A stretch of DNA of 64,000 nucleotides from Actinophytocola oryzae (GTDB taxonomy: Bacteria; Actinomycetota; Actinomycetes; Mycobacteriales; Pseudonocardiaceae). The position numbers and the translations under genes are program-made. The notes beneath the pieces were generated by a model, which was not told the origin of the DNA, made no database searches, and saw only the letters and a list, made by a program, of their open reading frames with translations. The DNA is taken from NCBI RefSeq assembly GCF_004364325.1, contig NZ_SOCP01000001.1, positions 62,001-126,000 of the forward strand, given 5' to 3'. Below are positions 25,367 to 33,080 of this stretch, piece after piece (the stretch's first letter is position 1; each line of letters starts with the position of its first letter).

Positions 25367-26548
25367 ATGAGCCTGTCGATTGTGAACGCCGCGGTCTTCG
25401 ACGGCGAGTCCGCCGACCTCGTGGACGGCCCCGTGCACCTCGAGGACGGCCGGATCGTCGCTATCGGCGGGAGTTTCCGCGCGGACCGGGTCGTCGACGC
25501 GAGGGGTGGGACCGTCCTACCCGGACTGATCGACGCGCACTTCCACGCCTACGGCATCTCCCTCGACATGCTCGGGATCGAGGGACGGCCGCTCAGCTAC
25601 GTGGCGCTCGCCGGTGCACGCAGGCTCGCTCGGACGCTGCGCCGCGGCTTCACCACGGTCCGCGACGTGGCGGGCGGTGACGCGGGCCTCGCGAAGGCGA
25701 TCGACGAGCACCTCGTCCCGTCGCCGCGCTACCTCTACACCGGCGCGGCACTGAGCCAGACGGGCGGGCACGGCGACCCGCGCGGTGTCGACCTCGACGT
25801 CTGCGGGTGCCACGCCCACGCCACCGAGGTCGTCGACGGCGTCGACGCGGTACGCACCGCCGTGCGCGACCGGTTCCGCCGAGGCGCGCACGCGATCAAG
25901 ATGATGACCTCCGGCGGCGTCATGTCCCTGTCCGACCCGATCCGCGTGCCGCAGTACTCGGCGGAGGAGATCCGCGCGGCCACCGAGGAGGCGGGCAGAC
26001 GCGGCAGCTACGTCGCCGCCCACTCGTACTCGCCGGAGGCCATTCGGCACTCGGTGGCCAACGGCGTGCGCTCCATCGAGCACGGCAACCTCATGGACGA
26101 GCCGACCGCGGCGCTCATGGCGAGCCACAACGCCTTCCTGGTGCCGACCCTGGCGACCTACGACGCGATCTCCCGGCGTGGCAAGGAGGTCGGCCTCTCC
26201 CCGGTGTCGGCCCAGAAGAACCTCGAGGTGCTCGACGCGGGCGCGAAGGCGGTGCGGCTGGCCCGCGAGGCAGGCGTCCGGGTCGGCTTCGGCACCGACC
26301 TGATGGGGGAGCTGGAGGACGAGCAGCTCCACGGCATCCGCCTCCAGGTCGAGGTCGACGGCCCGCTCGACGCGCTGCGCTCGGCCACCTCGGTCAACGC
26401 GACCCTCGTCGGCCGCCCCGACCTCGGCCGCGTCCAGGTGGGCTGCGTGGCCGACCTGGTCGTCCTGCCGGGAAACCCGTTCGACACCCCGTCCCTGCTG
26501 TGGGGCGAGGACCGTACCGTGATCCAGGCAGGTCGCCCGGTTTCCTGA
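25367..26548 (+). CDS. Metal-dependent amidohydrolase, prolidase/imidazolonepropionase-like
   Basis: The 393-residue amidohydrolase has the metal motifs in order: DAHFHAYG, a carboxylated-type lysine in IKMMTSGG, AAHSYS, IEHGNL and GFGTDLMG. This matches the subgroup of the superfamily that includes Xaa-Pro dipeptidases and related carboxypeptidases. It starts 24 bp after the GntR gene on the same strand, so it may release (hydroxy)proline from dipeptides to supply the operon. There is no signal peptide; it acts in the cytoplasm. The substrate is inferred from context only. Confidence 0.8.
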   Translation: MSLSIVNAAVFDGESADLVDGPVHLEDGRIVAIGGSFRADRVVDARGGTVLPGLIDAHFHAYGISLDMLGIEGRPLSYVALAGARRLARTLRRGFTTVRDVAGGDAGLAKAIDEHLVPSPRYLYTGAALSQTGGHGDPRGVDLDVCGCHAHATEVVDGVDAVRTAVRDRFRRGAHAIKMMTSGGVMSLSDPIRVPQYSAEEIRAATEEAGRRGSYVAAHSYSPEAIRHSVANGVRSIEHGNLMDEPTAALMASHNAFLVPTLATYDAISRRGKEVGLSPVSAQKNLEVLDAGAKAVRLAREAGVRVGFGTDLMGELEDEQLHGIRLQVEVDGPLDALRSATSVNATLVGRPDLGRVQVGCVADLVVLPGNPFDTPSLLWGEDRTVIQAGRPVS

Positions 26549-26568
26549 AGGGCCCCGGGAAGGGCCCT
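26549..26568. terminator. Terminator hairpin between convergent genes
   Basis: AGGGCCC (26549-26555), loop CGGGAA, GGGCCCT (26562-26568) form a perfect 7-bp stem directly after the amidohydrolase stop. A further AAGGGCC copy follows at 26574. It separates this gene from the convergent serine hydrolase. Confidence 0.75.
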
Positions 26569-26581
26569 CCAGGAAGGGCCG

Positions 26582-27784
26582 TCAGGCCGCCAACGGCACG
26601 CCCAGCGTGCGGTCCGCGGGCGGGCTGTCACAGAACGCCGTGAGCAGCACGTTGTTCAGCGCCTCGATGACCCTGGCCGCCACGGCGGGGTCGTCGAGGT
26701 CCGCGTTGCCCGAGGTGAGCGACATCTCGATCCGTGTCGAGCGGTCCGGGGTCGTGAACATGAACGACTGGAACCCGTGGAGCCCACCCGTGTGTCCGAA
26801 GTGGACACCACCGCAGGTCGGGCCCGCGTCCAGCAGCTCCAACCCGAGGCCGTAGGGCGCGAACTGTGACGACGCGGTCATCTGCGCCAGCAGGTCCGGT
26901 GGCAGCAGCCGCCCGCCTGCGAGCGCCGAGACGAACGTGTCCAGGTCCCGGGTCGTGGAGATGATCTGCCCGGCCGAGTTGGCCCAGCTCGGGTTGACCC
27001 TGGTCGCGTCGACCACCGTGAGCGGTCCCCCGTCGCGGTAGGTGTAGTAGCCGTGCGCGTGCGGGTCCGGCAGTCCCGCCCAGTTGCCGGGGATCACCGT
27101 CCCACGCAGGCCGAGCGGCTCGATGACCCGCCGGCGCACCTGGAACTCCCACGGTGTGCCGGTCACCTTCCTGATCAGTTGCCCCGCGACGATGTAGTTC
27201 GTGTTGGAGTACGACCACGACGTTCCCGGCGCGAACCGTGCCGGCTTCGACAGCGAGACCGCGATCAGCTCGTCCGGGGTGTAGGACCTGAAGCGGTTGG
27301 CCACGAAGTCCGGCCCGAACAGGGGAATGCCCGGCTCGACGGTGCCGTCCGGGTGCCCCTCGCCCGTGTAGTTGAACAGGCCGCTCTCGTGGCGCAGCAG
27401 CATGCGCACGGTGATCCGCGGGTCGAAGCCGTACTGGGGCAGGTAGTCCGCGACCGGCCTGTCCAGCACCACCTTCCCCTCCCGGACCAGCTGCAGGACC
27501 ACCGTCGACACGAACGACTTGGTGATGCTGCCGACCCGGAACCGACCGTTGGTCGCCACCCTGCCGCCGGACAGCTCACGCACGCCCGCCGAGCCCGTCC
27601 AGTCGCCCTGCTCGTCGTGGATGCGTAACTGCACGCCCGCGATGCCGGCTTCGGTCAGCGACGACATCGCCTGCCGCAGGTCGTTCCTGCCGTCTCCGGT
27701 CGCGTTCGCCGTGCCGCCGGTCAGACCCACGGCCAGCGTCGCGGCCAGCAGGACGCCGCCGATCTTCCTTCTGCTTACCCCCAT
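26582..27784 (-). CDS. Secreted serine hydrolase (class C beta-lactamase / D-Ala-D-Ala carboxypeptidase family)
   Basis: The 400-residue protein has a signal peptide (RRKIGGVLLAATLAVGLTGGTANA), the SxxK motif in VGSITKS, the YxN motif in YSNTNY and a C-terminal HTGG in place of KTG. Family members act as DD-peptidases, esterases or, less often, beta-lactamases. ATG 27784 is chosen behind AGGGA and directly before the signal peptide; the frame extends to 27949 without recognisable sequence. It is monocistronic, converging on the amidohydrolase. Confidence 0.88.
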   Translation of the reverse strand: MGVSRRKIGGVLLAATLAVGLTGGTANATGDGRNDLRQAMSSLTEAGIAGVQLRIHDEQGDWTGSAGVRELSGGRVATNGRFRVGSITKSFVSTVVLQLVREGKVVLDRPVADYLPQYGFDPRITVRMLLRHESGLFNYTGEGHPDGTVEPGIPLFGPDFVANRFRSYTPDELIAVSLSKPARFAPGTSWSYSNTNYIVAGQLIRKVTGTPWEFQVRRRVIEPLGLRGTVIPGNWAGLPDPHAHGYYTYRDGGPLTVVDATRVNPSWANSAGQIISTTRDLDTFVSALAGGRLLPPDLLAQMTASSQFAPYGLGLELLDAGPTCGGVHFGHTGGLHGFQSFMFTTPDRSTRIEMSLTSGNADLDDPAVAARVIEALNNVLLTAFCDSPPADRTLGVPLAA

Positions 27785-27914
27785 CAGCGATCCCTTCGTG
27801 TCACGCGGGGGCCTGTCCCCCGACGCCAAGGGATACTGGCCCGCCACGGACACCGGCCACATCCCCGAAGCGGACGATGCCGGGTAGTCCGCGCGGATGA
27901 CCCGCAGGCGCCGG

Positions 27915-28145
27915 TCAGCGCCGAACGTGCTGACGGGAGCCTTCGTCACCCAGCCGCAGCGCCAGGAGCGGGCACAGCGTGGTGGCCTTCTCCGCGTGCG
28001 AGGTGAGGTGGTCCGGCACCTCGACCGGTCCTTGCCGGTGGGGGATCGGGTATCCCCACGGGTCGCGGTCGAGGACCTCGGGCAGCAGCTCGACGCACAG
28101 TCCCCGCCCGTCGCAGGCGGTCCAGTCGATGTGCAGGCGGGTCAT
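27915..28145 (-). CDS. Small 3Fe-4S-type ferredoxin with repeat-derived C-terminus
   Basis: The 76-residue ferredoxin has the single-cluster pattern CDGRGLC ... LCP, like actinobacterial P450-associated ferredoxins. It overlaps the NuoF-like gene by ATGA, so it is a redox partner of that flavoprotein. The final residues (GDEGSRQHVRR) are encoded by a degenerate copy of the 30-bp repeat at 27927-27949, and native ferredoxins of this type usually end near CPxxAL.L. The tail was probably acquired by repeat insertion. Confidence 0.85.
   Translation of the reverse strand: MTRLHIDWTACDGRGLCVELLPEVLDRDPWGYPIPHRQGPVEVPDHLTSHAEKATTLCPLLALRLGDEGSRQHVRR
27927..27949. repeat. Solitary degenerate copy of the 30-bp repeat inside the ferredoxin gene
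   Basis: The 23 bases at 27927 match 20 positions of the GTACTGAAGGGAGCCTTCGT-type unit seen at 8601 and 48241. It lies at the 3' end of the minus-strand ferredoxin gene and encodes part of its tail. No second unit follows at 30 bp. Confidence 0.6.
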
Positions 28146-29278
28146 GGGTGCTCCTCGGTCGGGCAGTGGCCGTGTTCGTGGGCGGCGACCTCGGCGGCGA
28201 ACGTGGCGAGCGTGCTGCGGACGAACCGCGCGGTGCCGTCGGGGTGGTGGCACGCGCCGCGGCCCGTCACCAGGCGGGCCAACCACTCCAGCCCTCGGGA
28301 GGAAGCCCGTCCCTCGGCGAGGGCCGCCATCGTCGCGGCGACCGCGGGCAGCCCGTTGAGGCACGGCCCGCACTGCTTCGCGTTCTGGTCGGCCAGGAAA
28401 CGGGTCACCTCGGCGGCGAACCGGAGCGGGCAGCTGTCCGGCGGCAGCGCGTGGACGACGCCGGCGCCGGGAGTGCCGCCGAAGGGCGCCAGACCGGCGC
28501 GGGACAGGGGAGTCGGCCCGGCAGGCACCCACACCCCGTGGAAACCGCCGACCAGCACCACGCCGGAGGGCGCCAGCTCGTCGAGCGGGAGGCCGACCGG
28601 CACCTCGTGCACCCCTGGCGCGGCAACGTGTCCGCTGACCGTGACGAGCATCGTGCCCGGCTCCTCCCGCGTCCCGGTGCGGCGGAACCACGCGGGCCCG
28701 CGGCGCGCGATCATCGCGATGTGCGCGAGCGTCTCGACGTTGTGCACGACCGTCGGCCGACCGTCCACTCCGGACACCGGGACGGGTGTGGTGCGGAACC
28801 GGGGCAGCGCGGGACGTCCCTCGATCGCGGCGACCACCGAGGACTCCTCGCCCGCGACGAACCATTCCGGCGCGTGCACGACCCGGACCGGCACGCGGTC
28901 CCGGCGGTCCTCGACCACGACCTCCTCGGGCGCGTACAGGTAGGCCTCGGTCGCGCCGACCGCCTCCGCCACGAGCTGCAACCCGTCGAGCACCAGGTGC
29001 GGGTTGGTCCGCAGCAACGCCATGTCCTTGCGGCTCAGGGGCTCGCCCTCCGCGCCGTTGGCGACCACGACCGGCGCCTGACCACCGACCGCGGCGGCCG
29101 CCTTGCGCCACGCGGGAAAGCCCGCACCGCCCCGGCCGGTGAGCCCGGCCGTCTCGAGTTCGGCGACGAGCCGCCCCGGGCCGCCACGCCAGGGGATCGG
29201 GCCGCTGCGTGCGCGGTGGGCGGCGAGTGTGGGAGTGTCGGCGCCGAGCAGCATGCCGGTGTCGGTCGAGGCGGTCAT
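28142..29278 (-). CDS. NuoF-like NADH:acceptor oxidoreductase (51-kDa subunit type)
   Basis: The 378-residue protein has GRGGAGFPAWRK (FMN/NADH site), NGAEGEPLSRKD, and GEESSVVAAIEG, all hallmarks of the complex I 51-kDa family. A C-terminal 4Fe-4S binding pattern follows (KQCGPC ... GACHH). It is shorter than genuine NuoF. It overlaps genes for a ferredoxin and a ferric-reductase-like membrane protein at both ends, suggesting a path from NADH through FMN and Fe-S to the membrane heme protein. Confidence 0.85.
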   Translation of the reverse strand: MTASTDTGMLLGADTPTLAAHRARSGPIPWRGGPGRLVAELETAGLTGRGGAGFPAWRKAAAAVGGQAPVVVANGAEGEPLSRKDMALLRTNPHLVLDGLQLVAEAVGATEAYLYAPEEVVVEDRRDRVPVRVVHAPEWFVAGEESSVVAAIEGRPALPRFRTTPVPVSGVDGRPTVVHNVETLAHIAMIARRGPAWFRRTGTREEPGTMLVTVSGHVAAPGVHEVPVGLPLDELAPSGVVLVGGFHGVWVPAGPTPLSRAGLAPFGGTPGAGVVHALPPDSCPLRFAAEVTRFLADQNAKQCGPCLNGLPAVAATMAALAEGRASSRGLEWLARLVTGRGACHHPDGTARFVRSTLATFAAEVAAHEHGHCPTEEHP

Positions 29279-29832
29279 CGGGACATCTCCAGGGGGATCG
29301 GGTGCTCGGTGAAGCTCGTCGACAGCCGCCACGACAGCGCGCACGCGACCACGACCGAGCACACGCCCGCGAGGACGAGGAACCACACCGTGCCCGCGTC
29401 GCTGCCCGCGCCGAGCGCGTGCACGAGCGCGACCGGCCACGAGACGTAGGCGCTCCAGTGGATCGCCCGCCACGTGCGGTGTCCGATCCGGTGGCGCAGC
29501 AGGCTCGTGACCACGACTGCCGCCAGCAGGTCCAGCGTGAGCGTGCCCAGCCCGACCCAGAACGGCGCGTACCCGGCGAGGAACGGGAACACGGTGTCGA
29601 CGACGGCCAGCTGCGCGTACGGGTCGAACAGCAGCAGGACCACGTGCAGCACCAGGAAGACCGCGGCCAGCAGGCTCGTGTTGCGGTGCAGTGCCGCGAC
29701 CGCGAACCTCGGCAGCCACGGCGCGGGCCGCCCGGACCGCGTGCCGATGCCGAGCGTGACGGAGACCGTCAGCAGCACCAGCGCCACGACACCGGACCCG
29801 CGCCCGAGGTACCAGAGAGCGTCGGTGCTCAT
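29275..29832 (-). CDS. Ferric-reductase-like transmembrane (heme b) protein
   Basis: The 185-residue protein has about five to six membrane segments and histidines positioned for heme ligation (ALHRNTSLLAAVFLVLHVVLL and RAIHWSAYVSWPVALVHALG), as in the ferric reductase / NOX / MsrQ transmembrane domain. ATG 29832 overlaps the ApbE stop; a GTG three codons upstream is the alternative. It probably moves electrons across the membrane from the NuoF-like/ferredoxin pair. The final acceptor is unknown. Confidence 0.85.
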   Translation of the reverse strand: MSTDALWYLGRGSGVVALVLLTVSVTLGIGTRSGRPAPWLPRFAVAALHRNTSLLAAVFLVLHVVLLLFDPYAQLAVVDTVFPFLAGYAPFWVGLGTLTLDLLAAVVVTSLLRHRIGHRTWRAIHWSAYVSWPVALVHALGAGSDAGTVWFLVLAGVCSVVVACALSWRLSTSFTEHPIPLEMSR

Positions 29833-30707
29833 GACGGCCACCCGCCGAGCACATGCACCCGGCCCGCCCTGTCGACGAGGCGCGCGGCCACGCCAGCACG
29901 GCTCAGCGCACCGACCGCGTCCGCGCCGCGGACCAGGCTCGCCGTGCTGTGCGTGTTGGCGACGACACAGGTGTCGGCGGCGACGGTGACACTGCGCCAG
30001 ACCCGGTTCGACGGCATGCCGGTGCGTGGGTCGAGGACGTGGTGGAGCAGCAGCCCGCCACGCCGCCAGCTCCTGCTGGTCGTGCTCGACGTGGCCATCG
30101 CGGTGCCCGGCGTGACCCGGACCGTGGTCTCCGGGTCGGTCGGGCGGTCCCGCACGTGGATCCGCCAGTGCGGTGCCGGGCCCGCGGTCGCGATGTCACC
30201 GCCCAGCTCCACGAGGACGCCGGTGCCGAGGCGGTCGGCGACCAGCCGGGCGCAGCGGTCCGCGGTCAGCGCCTTCGCCGTCGCACCGAGGTCGAGCCGC
30301 GTGCCCGGCGGGACGGTGAGCGTGCGCCCGGCCAGCCCCACGTCCCGCCACGACGTCGTGCGCCCCACCCGGGTCCGGACCGCGGGCCCGTCCCGGACCT
30401 CGGCGATGTCCCGGTCGTAGCCGAGGCGTGCCAGGTCCGCACCCAGTGTCGGGTCCACGTCGCCGCCGGACCGCGTCGCCGCGGCCAGCGCCGCGCCGAC
30501 CAGCTCCGCGAGCAGCGGGCTCACCGTCACCGGCCCACCCTCCCGCTCGGCACGCGCCAGCTCGGAGTCCTCGCGGAACCGGCTGCACGCCGCGTCGACC
30601 GCGGCCAGCTCCGCCTCGACCAGCTCCCGCGCCGGGGCGAGGGCGTCCGCCTCGGTGACCACGACGCTCGCGCTGGTGCTCCACACCCGCCACCGTGCCG
30701 TCGCCAT
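29829..30707 (-). CDS. apbE: FAD:protein FMN transferase (ApbE family)
   Basis: The 292-residue ApbE-family protein has DPTLGADLARLGYDR, LDLGATAKALTADR (the conserved LGAxAKG-type element) and VLDPRTGMPS. ApbE attaches FMN via a phosphoester to Thr/Ser in target flavoproteins outside the cell. No clear FMN-accepting domain is encoded in this operon, so its target is unidentified. No signal peptide is evident in the chosen start (ATG 30707), which overlaps the upstream stop by one base. Confidence 0.88.
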   Translation of the reverse strand: MATARWRVWSTSASVVVTEADALAPARELVEAELAAVDAACSRFREDSELARAEREGGPVTVSPLLAELVGAALAAATRSGGDVDPTLGADLARLGYDRDIAEVRDGPAVRTRVGRTTSWRDVGLAGRTLTVPPGTRLDLGATAKALTADRCARLVADRLGTGVLVELGGDIATAGPAPHWRIHVRDRPTDPETTVRVTPGTAMATSSTTSRSWRRGGLLLHHVLDPRTGMPSNRVWRSVTVAADTCVVANTHSTASLVRGADAVGALSRAGVAARLVDRAGRVHVLGGWPS

Positions 30708-30982
30708 CACGATCCTCCCGAGCCCGCGTCGGCGCCGCCGCCCGACGTGTCGCCGGAGACGCCGCCGCTGTAGTCGCCGCCGTTCCGCGACGTGCCCGAG
30801 TCGTCCGAGGACGAACTGTCCGAAGAGGACGACGAGCCGCCGGAGGTACCCGAGGTGCCCGAGCTGTCCGACTGGTCGCCGACCGTGCACGCCACCGCGA
30901 CCGTGCCCACGATGCCCGCGACGGCGACGGCCGCGGTCACGCCCGCGATCCTGCGCAGTCCCTGCTGCCGTGTACTCGTCAT
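30707..30982 (-). CDS. Small membrane-anchored Ser/Gly/Asp-rich protein
   Basis: The 91-residue protein has one hydrophobic segment (AGVTAAVAVAGIVGTVAVAC, about residues 13-32) followed by a low-complexity Ser/Asp/Gly tail outside the membrane. The VAC could be a lipidation cysteine but the lipobox is poor. Function is unknown; position between ApbE and a DUF5666-like protein implies a link to the redox cluster. A Ser/Thr-rich tail could in principle carry covalent FMN, but no ApbE target motif is clear. Confidence 0.7.
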   Translation of the reverse strand: MTSTRQQGLRRIAGVTAAVAVAGIVGTVAVACTVGDQSDSSGTSGTSGGSSSSSDSSSSDDSGTSRNGGDYSGGVSGDTSGGGADAGSGGS

Positions 30983-30985
30983 GGC

Positions 30986-31522
30986 CTAGCTGCCCTGCTG
31001 GGCGGGCGGATGACCCAGCTGGCCGGTGCCCGCCTCGGCGAGCGACTCGGCGGTCGCGGTGTCGCCGGACACGGTCGCGACGATCATCACGTCGTCCCCG
31101 GTCGCGATGCTCGACAGGTCCGTGGCGCCGTCGCCGACCACCGTGTCCGAGTCGATCACGTACGTCCTGGTGTAGCCGTCGTCGCTCTTCGCCGTGATGG
31201 ACGTGTCGCTGACCGCGATCACCTCGCCGTTCTGCGTCAACTCCGTGCCGTAGCCGCCGTTCCCGTCCGACACCACGTACTCGCCGTGCAGTGCCTGGGA
31301 AATCCCGCCGCCTCCCGGGCCGCCGCCCATGCCTCCCGGCCCGCCCGTGCCGCCACCCGGCCCCTGCTGTGAGGCCGAGGAGGACGTCGAGTCACTGGCC
31401 GCGTAGACGGCGACCGTGCCCGCACCGGCGATCCCGACCGCGACGGCGACCGCGATCACCAGCTTCCTTACCGGCCACCGGCGTTCCGGCTCGGCGCTCC
31501 GCGCGCCCCATTCGGTCGACAT
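30986..31522 (-). CDS. Membrane-anchored protein with DUF5666-like beta domain
   Basis: The 178-residue product has an N-terminal membrane segment (LVIAVAVAVGIAGAGTVAVYAA), a glycine-rich linker (GPGGGTGGPGGMGGGPGGGG) and a C-terminal beta domain resembling DUF5666 (GEVIAVSDTSITAKSDDGYTRTY ... GDDVMIVATVSGDTATAESL). ATG 31522 is taken since upstream codons precede the basic N-terminus. It is the first gene of the six-gene minus-strand redox cluster. Its role is unknown; it could be a partner of the electron-transfer chain or an adhesion element. Confidence 0.75.
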   Translation of the reverse strand: MSTEWGARSAEPERRWPVRKLVIAVAVAVGIAGAGTVAVYAASDSTSSSASQQGPGGGTGGPGGMGGGPGGGGISQALHGEYVVSDGNGGYGTELTQNGEVIAVSDTSITAKSDDGYTRTYVIDSDTVVGDGATDLSSIATGDDVMIVATVSGDTATAESLAEAGTGQLGHPPAQQGS

Positions 31523-31667
31523 GCTGCCGCACTCCTCGTCTCGGTTGGCGGCCGTGGCGCCGCCCGTGACCTCAACACAAGGCGGCCCGGCTGTGTGCCC
31601 GCTGTGCGTGCGGCCGGGTCTCGCTGTGTTGCGCTTCCCGTGGTCACCCGGCCACGGGGAGTCGATG

Positions 31668-31760
31668 CTGTGAGCGCTCACAGTCCACCACGTTGCCGCT
31701 GGCCACGAGGTATGGGCCTTGACACGCTCACGGGAAGCACCAAAACTGGGAGCGCTCACA
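31668..31760 (+). promoter_or_regulatory. Promoter with two LacI-type operators, galactan operon
   Basis: Operator 1 is the perfect 16-bp palindrome CTGTGAGCGCTCACAG (31668-31683). Operator 2 is TGGGAGCGCTCACA (31747-31760), one mismatch from the same core. Their centres are 78 bp apart, a distance that permits DNA looping. TTGACA (31719-31724) and AAAACT (31742-31747) with a 17-bp spacer lie between them, so operator 2 covers the transcription start. Confidence 0.8.
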
Positions 31761-31802
31761 ACTCCTCAACCACTCCGCAACGACGCGAAACGAGGCCGTG
31801 TG

Positions 31803-33080
31803 ATGCGTTCCCTGCTCCCTGGGTTGGTGCTGCTCGCGACCGTCTTGTCCGGTTGCTCCTCGGGTGGGTCGGACGACGGCGGCAAGGTCGAGCTGACCTT
31901 CTGGACCTGGGCGACCGACATCGAGAAGGTCGTCGACAGGTGGAACGCCACCCACCCGGACATCCACGTCACCGTGAGCCGCCAGTCGCAGGGCGACGAG
32001 CTGGTCACCAAGGTGCTGACCGCCGCCAAGGCAGGCAACGCGCCGGACCTGTTCCAGGCCGAGTACCAGGCGCTCCCGACCTTCGTCAGCAACGACGCGG
32101 TCGCCGACCTCGCCCAGTACGCCGGTGACGCGAAGGACGCGTTCGCGGGCGGTGTCTGGCAGCAGGTCACCCTCGGCACCGAGGGGGTGTACGCGATCCC
32201 GCAGGACAGCGGCCCGATGATGCTCTACTACCGCGCGGACCTCTTCACGCAGTACGGCCTGACCGTGCCCAGGACCTGGGACGAGTTCGCCCAGACCGCC
32301 CGCACACTGCGCGCGAAGACCACCACGAGCCACCTGACCACGTTCTCCGCCAACGATCCCGGCTGGTTCGCCGGGCTCGCGCAGCAGGCGGGTGCGCAGT
32401 GGTGGAAGGTCGGCGGCGACACCTGGACCGTCGGCATCGACGACGAGCCGACGAGGAAGGTCGCCGACTACTGGGGCGGCCTCGTCGCCGAAGGTGTGAT
32501 CGACGACAGGCCCATGTACACCCCGGAGTGGAACAAGGCGCTGGGCGACGGCACGCTCCTCGCCTGGCCCAGCGCGATCTGGGCGCCGGGCGTGCTGGGC
32601 GACGTCGCGGCCGGCACCCGGGGCAAGTGGGCGATGGCGCCGTTGCCGCAGTGGTCGGCAGGCGAGAACCGCACCGGCAACTGGGGCGGCTCGTCGACCG
32701 CGGTGTCCGCGAAGTCGGCGCACGTCGAGGCGGCGGCCGAGTTCGCGGTCTGGCTCGACACCGATCCGGAGGCGACGGCGGGGCTCGTGACCGAGGGCGC
32801 GCTCTACCCGGCCGCCCGTGACGGCCAGTCCGGTCCCGCGCTGGCCGAACCGCCCGCGTTCATGCCCAACCAGCCGGACTTCTACGTCACGGCCAAGGAC
32901 ATCGCCGACACCGCGGCCGGCTGGACCTGGGGCCCCGACGTGAACGTCACCTACCAGACCTACAAGGACGCCTTCGGCAGGGCGATCACCGACCGGACGC
33001 CCTTCGCCGACGCCGTCGCCTCGATGCAGAAGTCCACGGTGGACGACATGCGCAGGACCGGCTTCAAGGTCGAGGAGTAG
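31803..33080 (+). CDS. ABC sugar transporter, solute-binding lipoprotein (galacto-oligosaccharide candidate)
   Basis: The 425-residue protein has a lipoprotein signal with LSGC near residue 18 and a family-1 solute-binding fold (VELTFWTWATDIEKVVDRWNATHPD, YAIPQDSGPMMLYYRADLF). ATG 31803 is the start nearest the signal peptide; upstream codons run through the promoter. It overlaps the next permease by one base (TAGTG). Downstream GH53 galactanase suggests beta-1,4-galacto-oligosaccharides as ligand. Confidence 0.9.
   Translation: MRSLLPGLVLLATVLSGCSSGGSDDGGKVELTFWTWATDIEKVVDRWNATHPDIHVTVSRQSQGDELVTKVLTAAKAGNAPDLFQAEYQALPTFVSNDAVADLAQYAGDAKDAFAGGVWQQVTLGTEGVYAIPQDSGPMMLYYRADLFTQYGLTVPRTWDEFAQTARTLRAKTTTSHLTTFSANDPGWFAGLAQQAGAQWWKVGGDTWTVGIDDEPTRKVADYWGGLVAEGVIDDRPMYTPEWNKALGDGTLLAWPSAIWAPGVLGDVAAGTRGKWAMAPLPQWSAGENRTGNWGGSSTAVSAKSAHVEAAAEFAVWLDTDPEATAGLVTEGALYPAARDGQSGPALAEPPAFMPNQPDFYVTAKDIADTAAGWTWGPDVNVTYQTYKDAFGRAITDRTPFADAVASMQKSTVDDMRRTGFKVEE

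Noticed and set aside
30707..31522. Covalent FMN acceptor motif for ApbE in the two small proteins
   Set aside because: Only weak matches such as GDGATD; the typical D-x-x-T/S-G-A-T/S context is absent, so it is not annotated as a site.
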